Source: Chitinophaga rhizosphaerae
GTDB lineage: Bacteria > Bacteroidota > Bacteroidia > Chitinophagales > Chitinophagaceae
DNA: 64,000 nt
Assembly (NCBI RefSeq): GCF_003958645.1
Contig: NZ_RXLO01000005.1
Coordinates: 1-64,000, forward strand
Reading direction: 5' to 3'
Made by a program: the position numbers and the translations under genes. Below, piece after piece: positions 60,133 through 64,000 of this stretch. Under the pieces are notes generated by a model that saw only the letters and a list, made by a program, of their open reading frames with translations, searched no databases and was not told the DNA's origin. Position 1 is the first letter of the stretch; every line of letters starts with the position of its first letter.

Positions 60133-60942
60133 TTAGTTTTCGGTGTGGTCATGGCGGAACATCGTTGCATAGTTATTGGCCATTTTGATGCTGATGTCGT
60201 TGAGCATGATCATCGGCCATTCCGCGATACTGAAATCATGGGTGCCGGTGAACGCTTTGGAGATATCCGCCATCAGGTGGATGTTGGCTTCGCGGCCCTG
60301 GCGCACTTTGGCCACGCCGCCGGCGCGCAGGTCGATGGTCACGGTTTTGATGTTGTTGAAATTCGGGGAACCGTAGCCGCCGATATGGTAGCGGTATTTA
60401 TGCTGCCCGGTACCGTCTACCGGCGCGGCAGACGAAATGCCTTCCAGCTTCAGGAAGATGTAACCCATCGTCCAGCCCCAGTACATGCCGTCTTCCATGC
60501 CGCCCGCCGGGTCGAGGACGCCCTTTCGCTTGCTGAGGTCCATCGTGTGTCGGAGGCTGTCTACCCCGAGCGTGAAGGTGAGGGAGGTGTATTCGCCTTC
60601 GGGTACTTTTACCCGCGCGAACCGGGTGGCGGGGTCGCTTTCGCGGATGAGGAAGTAGCTGCTGTCTTGCGGAACCACGTACTCGGTGCCGTCGGCCTTT
60701 TTTACGCTGATGTTGCTGATGAAGTATTGCAGGATGCTCACGGAGAAGGTTTCACCTTTGGCGTTTTTGTAGACGCCGGTATTGAGCTGGAGGTTTTGTC
60801 CGCCGACGATGTTGTCGAACTCGACAGACAGCGGCGCCAGGGTATTGCTACCCGCGGGCGTGGTTTCCTTCTCTTTGCTGCAGGCGGCGAGGATCAGGAG
60901 GCTCGCAATAGCGGGTAGGATCATGTTGGAGAAGTATTTCAT
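60133..60942 (-). CDS. MbnP-family copper-binding lipoprotein
   Basis: A 269-residue lipoprotein (lipobox LLILAAC). The domain reads LSVEFDNIVGGQNLQLNTGV, FSVSILQYFISNISVKKADG, GMYWGWTMGYIFLKLEG and a late RYHIGG, as in MbnP proteins. W155 and W157 in the MYWGW segment are candidates for conversion to kynurenine, and H181 and H186 for copper ligation; these assignments are inferred. It precedes the MbnH-like gene by 4 bp and overlaps by 4 bp the truncated paralogue at 60939-61169. No methanobactin precursor is visible. Confidence 0.87.
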   Translation of the reverse strand: MKYFSNMILPAIASLLILAACSKEKETTPAGSNTLAPLSVEFDNIVGGQNLQLNTGVYKNAKGETFSVSILQYFISNISVKKADGTEYVVPQDSSYFLIRESDPATRFARVKVPEGEYTSLTFTLGVDSLRHTMDLSKRKGVLDPAGGMEDGMYWGWTMGYIFLKLEGISSAAPVDGTGQHKYRYHIGGYGSPNFNNIKTVTIDLRAGGVAKVRQGREANIHLMADISKAFTGTHDFSIAEWPMIMLNDISIKMANNYATMFRHDHTEN

Positions 60943-61169
60943 GTGAATGGATTTACAATGTTTTGGAATGTGTCAACACAAAGCAGGCCGGTAAACTGAT
61001 AATTGCGGCCACTGATCGTGAAACTTTTATTCAGCTCGAAATCTTCGGCTCCTACGCGGGCATCGAACGATAATGTGGCTTTGCCGTTGTATTCGGTTTT
61101 ATCGTCGTCTTTAGAACATGCGGAAAGACAGGTGATAGCAGACGCGGTGAGCAGTAAATACTTTTTCAT
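60939..61169 (-). CDS. Truncated MbnP-like lipoprotein
   Basis: A 76-residue lipoprotein (lipobox TCLSACSKDDDK). NGKATLSFDARVGAEDFELN and ISGRNYQF match the first 45 residues of the MbnP domain in the next gene, but the sequence ends after a non-matching GLLCVDTFQNIVNPFT. The rest of the domain is missing, so it is either a decayed duplicate or a short secreted variant. The stop overlaps the MbnP start by four bases, so translation could still be coupled to MbnP. Confidence 0.65.
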   Translation of the reverse strand: MKKYLLLTASAITCLSACSKDDDKTEYNGKATLSFDARVGAEDFELNKSFTISGRNYQFTGLLCVDTFQNIVNPFT

Positions 61170-61420
61170 GTAAGGTGCTGGTAATTTTTATGTTGGAAAT
61201 GGATGGGTATGGGCATACCTTCTCCCGGCGCCGGACGTTCCGGTTTTTGCATGCCGTAGCCCCGTAAGGGGATGGCGATGCAACCGGAGGATATCCAGCG
61301 CAAAAAATCAATCGTGCCGGTAGTTCCGGCAGGCGTTGAGCGGAAAGGAAATGCAATGAAAATCGCGATGCGCGCGGTCAGGCAGACCTACGGCATGGTA
61401 CGATCCGTAATGGGAAGGGA

Positions 61421-61804
61421 TCAGGCTATCGGAGGGTGAAAAATGCCATGCGCGAAGCCGGCGGCGGACCTGTTGTCCTGGAAAGATCGGTGAGAAAGGG
61501 AAGATCCGTCCACATCGTCCAGTTGAAGAACGGCAACGGGTTGGTAAATGTCGAAGGAAATGGATTTGATGCCCGTCTTGGAGCTTTGGGGATCAGGTGT
61601 TTCGCCGGAGCGTTCGATCTGTTTGGAAAGATGGCACTTGCCGCCACATTGCATGATCGGCTTGTCGCGGTTCTCGCAAAGGTTGGCAGCGATGAAAGCC
61701 TTATTCAGCTGATATTCCAGGCACATGATGGGCAGCGCCATGGTTTTCACCAACAGCAATGCCTGAGCATAGAACACCGCGATATATCTGAACAGGTTAT
61801 TCAT
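61421..61804 (-). CDS. Membrane protein with CGGKCH motif, copper-cluster associated
   Basis: A 127-residue protein starting MNNLFRYIAVFYAQALLLVK with one N-terminal hydrophobic helix. Cysteines C28, C43, C53 and C57 occur, the last two in IMQCGGKCHLSKQI, a likely metal site. The C-terminal part is unremarkable. Similar short proteins with a CGGKC-type motif lie near MbnP/MbnH genes in Bacteroidota as I recall, but this was not checked. It begins 121 bp after the sensor kinase and ends 251 bp before the truncated MbnP gene; a frame from 61831 would add nine residues. Confidence 0.6.
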   Translation of the reverse strand: MNNLFRYIAVFYAQALLLVKTMALPIMCLEYQLNKAFIAANLCENRDKPIMQCGGKCHLSKQIERSGETPDPQSSKTGIKSISFDIYQPVAVLQLDDVDGSSLSHRSFQDNRSAAGFAHGIFHPPIA

Positions 61805-61925
61805 TCCGAAGTGCGAAAATACGCAATACAAATAAAAATGAAATGATTGATATCATTTTTCGGGGTGTCCCATATATTTTGTCCACGAGCGAGACATGCC
61901 CTGCCCCGGCATTTTTATCTGCAGA

Positions 61926-63404
61926 TCAACATGCCGTTAACATGAACCGGAAAGTGGTCCCCTTGCCAGGCTCGCTTTGTATCGAAATCGTAGTCTGATG
62001 GAGGTCGAGTATTTTCTTGACGATCGCCAGGCCCAGCCCGATCCCTTTGCTTTCTCCATGTTGCGGTAGCTGCTTGTATCGCTCGAAAATGAGTGTCTGC
62101 TGCTCATGCGGAATGCCGTCCCCATCGTCCCAAACGGCGATTTCTATCTGGGTGGCGGTCCGCTGGCTGAGCAGTATCCGGATGCTGCCGCCGGGATGGG
62201 TGAATTTCAGGGCATTGTCCAGCAGGTTCTGGATCACCCGTTCCATCTGTGCGATATCGGCCAGCACATGCGGGAGGCCGGGAGGGGCCTCCATGCGCAG
62301 CGACACGTTTTTGTTCCGGGCCATCAACTGGTATTTGGTGACGATGTCGTTCACCAGTTCGCTCACAAAAACCGGTTCGAGCACGGGGCCGGATTGACCA
62401 GCCTCCAGTTTGGAATATTCAAATAACTGCGATACGAGCCGGGAAAGGTTTTGGGAACTGTCGTGCACGATGCCCAGGAATTTCTGCTGTTCTTCCGGCG
62501 AAAGGCGGTCTTGCCGGATCTGGAGCGTCTCGATATATCCCTGCATGATCGCCAGCGGCGTCCGCAGGTCGTGGGAAACGTTGGCGATCAGTTCCTGGCG
62601 CAATTTGTCTGTCGCAGCCAGCTGTTCCATGTTCCGGACGATCGTATCCGCCATTTGGTTGAACGTGGAAGTCAGGACCCCGAGGCTTCCTCCGCCATGT
62701 TCCGGAACGCGGGCGGAATGTTCGCCGTCCTTGAAACGTTGCACTACCTCCGCGGCCTTGCGCAGGTTGCTGTTGATGAGCCGCCAGGTGATGATCGCAA
62801 CGATAATGGCCGAGACCAGCGTAAGTACGAGCATAATACTGCCGAGTTGCAGGAAGAACCAGCGGTTGCGGCCCTCCAGGGCGGAGCTTTGCAGCTTGCT
62901 GGCCAGCACGGCATACACATATCCGGCCAGCTTGCCGTTTTCATAGACCGGCGCCGCGGAAAAAATGCTGGCTTCGCCCGGTTGCCGGGGATTGCTGCCC
63001 GTAATATAGTTCCGGCCTTTTTGGGAGATATAATGCTGCACGGGGGCCAGGTCTACCCGGTCTGTCAGCACAGATGCCCTGGGGACCACGAAATCGATGA
63101 TCCCGCCTTCCTTATCCAGCAGGTATACCTCTACCGAAGGGTTGATGACCATCGTGGAATGGATGATCTCGTGCATCACGGCCGTGTCGGACTTCCCGTT
63201 GCGGATCGGCTGCGTGGTTGACGCGAGATGCGAAGCGATGTTACCGTACAGTTGCTGGTTCACTTCGTAATAATACTGGCGCGAGATCCGGGAGGCCATA
63301 AAGAGGTAGACGATCCCCAGGATCACCAGCCATACGGTAAAAACGATGGAAATTTTCCAGAATAGCGCGTTGCCGCGCGGCCATTTGATTTGCATGACAG
63401 GCAT
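61926..63404 (-). CDS. Two-component sensor histidine kinase
   Basis: A 492-residue membrane kinase. Two helices (residues 14-36 and 185-208) flank a periplasmic sensor of about 145 residues (TAVMHEIIHSTMVINPSVEV). A HAMP-like linker follows, then HisKA with H278 in LIANVSHDLRTPLAIMQGYI, and HATPase motifs LLDNALKFTHPGGSIRI, DDGDGIP, SKGIGLGLAIVKKIL. It starts directly after the regulator stop codon (TAA 63405-63407) and lies 121 bp upstream of the copper-related genes on the same strand, so it may sense copper or envelope redox state. Confidence 0.92.
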   Translation of the reverse strand: MPVMQIKWPRGNALFWKISIVFTVWLVILGIVYLFMASRISRQYYYEVNQQLYGNIASHLASTTQPIRNGKSDTAVMHEIIHSTMVINPSVEVYLLDKEGGIIDFVVPRASVLTDRVDLAPVQHYISQKGRNYITGSNPRQPGEASIFSAAPVYENGKLAGYVYAVLASKLQSSALEGRNRWFFLQLGSIMLVLTLVSAIIVAIITWRLINSNLRKAAEVVQRFKDGEHSARVPEHGGGSLGVLTSTFNQMADTIVRNMEQLAATDKLRQELIANVSHDLRTPLAIMQGYIETLQIRQDRLSPEEQQKFLGIVHDSSQNLSRLVSQLFEYSKLEAGQSGPVLEPVFVSELVNDIVTKYQLMARNKNVSLRMEAPPGLPHVLADIAQMERVIQNLLDNALKFTHPGGSIRILLSQRTATQIEIAVWDDGDGIPHEQQTLIFERYKQLPQHGESKGIGLGLAIVKKILDLHQTTISIQSEPGKGTTFRFMLTAC

Positions 63405-64000
63405 TTACATTTCTTCATTGAACCGGTAACCGACGCCCCAGGTCGTCAGTATATATCTTGGCTCCGCGATATCCGGCTCTATTTTACTTCGAAGCCGGTT
63501 GATGTGGGAGTTGACCGTATGTTCGTAGCCGTCGAAATCATACCCCCAGACGAGGTTCAGCAACCGTTGCCGGCTATAGCTCTTGCCGGGGTTCGATGCC
63601 AGTAAAACGAGCAGGTCGAACTCCCTGGGCGACAACTCTATCCTCAATTTCCCGAGCGTCACCTTCCGCATGTCCACATCAACTTCCAGCTCCCCGAAAC
63701 GAAGCACAGCGCCGGATTGCAGGCCCGTACCGGCGTCTTTCGGCAGTTCGTTCCGCCGGAAAATGACCTTCACCCGGGCGAGGAATTCACGGATGCTGAA
63801 GGGTTTGGTCAGGTAATCGTCTGCACCGGTCTCCAGGCCGAGGACTTTATCGATCTCTTCCGATTTCGACGTCAGGAAGATGATAGGCGTTTCCCGGTCT
63901 TTCTGGCGGACGAGCCGGCAAATTTCCATACCGTTGATGCCCGGCAGCATAATGTCGAGCACGATGAGCTGGAATTTGGTCTGGTGGATTTTTTCCATCG
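63405..64000 (-). CDS. OmpR-family response regulator (cut by window end)
   Basis: The visible C-terminal part of an OmpR/PhoB-type regulator. The receiver from FQLIVLDIMLPGINGMEICR onward includes the phospho-acceptor Asp of LDIMLPG, the T switch FLTSKSEE and the Lys of DYLTKPFSIREF. The winged-helix effector shows LSPREFDLLVLLASNPGKSY and YEHTVNSHINRLRSKIE, ending TTWGVGYRFNEEM. The first 40-odd residues, with the DD pair, lie beyond 64000. The adjacent kinase gene begins right after its stop. The MbnP/MbnH operon downstream is a candidate target. Confidence 0.9.
   Translation of the reverse strand, partial: MEKIHQTKFQLIVLDIMLPGINGMEICRLVRQKDRETPIIFLTSKSEEIDKVLGLETGADDYLTKPFSIREFLARVKVIFRRNELPKDAGTGLQSGAVLRFGELEVDVDMRKVTLGKLRIELSPREFDLLVLLASNPGKSYSRQRLLNLVWGYDFDGYEHTVNSHINRLRSKIEPDIAEPRYILTTWGVGYRFNEEM

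Noticed and set aside
61111..61356. Possible small gene between the CGGKCH gene and the truncated MbnP
   Set aside because: The frame overlaps the MbnP-like lipoprotein signal region out of frame and its peptide has no recognisable features.

Overview
The window looks like a chromosomal segment from a fairly GC-rich member of the Bacteroidota, most likely the Chitinophaga/Chitinophagaceae lineage. The evidence is visible in the sequence: start codons are rarely preceded by Shine-Dalgarno sequences, several promoters match the Bacteroidota -7 form TAnnTTTG with a TTTG about 19 bp upstream, and the gene families (GSCFA protein, OMP_b-brl_3-type receptor, MbnP family, LytTR and ArsR regulators, many small lipoproteins) are typical of the phylum. 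The genus is an inference. No rRNA, CRISPR array, prophage or complete insertion sequence was found.

Layout. 1-1500: two tRNA-Ser genes (382-466 minus, 1360-1447 plus) bracket a badly frameshifted gene, and 114-bp tandem repeats carry the 3' half of the first tRNA with its terminator. 1.85-13.5 kb: mixed housekeeping and envelope genes, namely an esterase, acetyltransferases, two paralogous ZU5-type lipoproteins, two cupins, a YceI lipoprotein, a LytS/LytR-type two-component pair, an SMR exporter and an AlkD-like protein. 13.6-20.5 kb: FKBP, a Tat-exported phospholipase C, a YdeI-family protein, membrane proteins and a NarX/NarL-type two-component pair. 20.8-27.3 kb: an outer-membrane receptor, an ECF sigma factor with a TTG start, a likely anti-sigma protein, two Spy/CpxP-like proteins and a cardiolipin synthase.

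27.3-36.1 kb: an ArsR regulator with an SDR oxidoreductase and a thioesterase, then a TetR-controlled efflux operon (TolC, HlyD, two ATPases, two ABC-2 permeases) resembling the ybh system of E. coli. 36.2-43.5 kb: a deletion-scarred FtsX-type permease, a MocR regulator divergent from a dinB-ogt pair, a PLP decarboxylase, an EamA exporter, a GNAT-DinB fusion and another GNAT. 43.5-56.1 kb: Nudix, rlmB, HMG-CoA lyase, GSCFA, MHS transporter, PlpD-like patatin, miaE, bioF and penicillin acylase. 56.2-57.1 kb: tRNA-Lys followed by an AT-rich Fic gene.

57.2-64 kb (minus strand): a probable copper-handling cluster reading, in transcription order, an OmpR-type regulator (cut by the window end), its sensor kinase, a CGGKC-motif membrane protein, a truncated MbnP-like lipoprotein, MbnP, an MbnH/MauG-type di-haem protein, a His-rich lipoprotein, a CDICGCG outer-membrane protein and a SCO1/SenC protein. 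No methanobactin gene is seen.

Regulatory signals stand out. Direct repeats of a GTTC(G/A)T core with a 20-bp period, fitting LytTR sites, lie upstream of the esterase, the LytS/LytR operon and the PLP decarboxylase. A two-part 37-bp element is shared by the mocR/dinB intergenic region and the decarboxylase promoter. Matching palindromes flank both arsR and tetR. All functional statements come from reading protein sequence; no database search was run.
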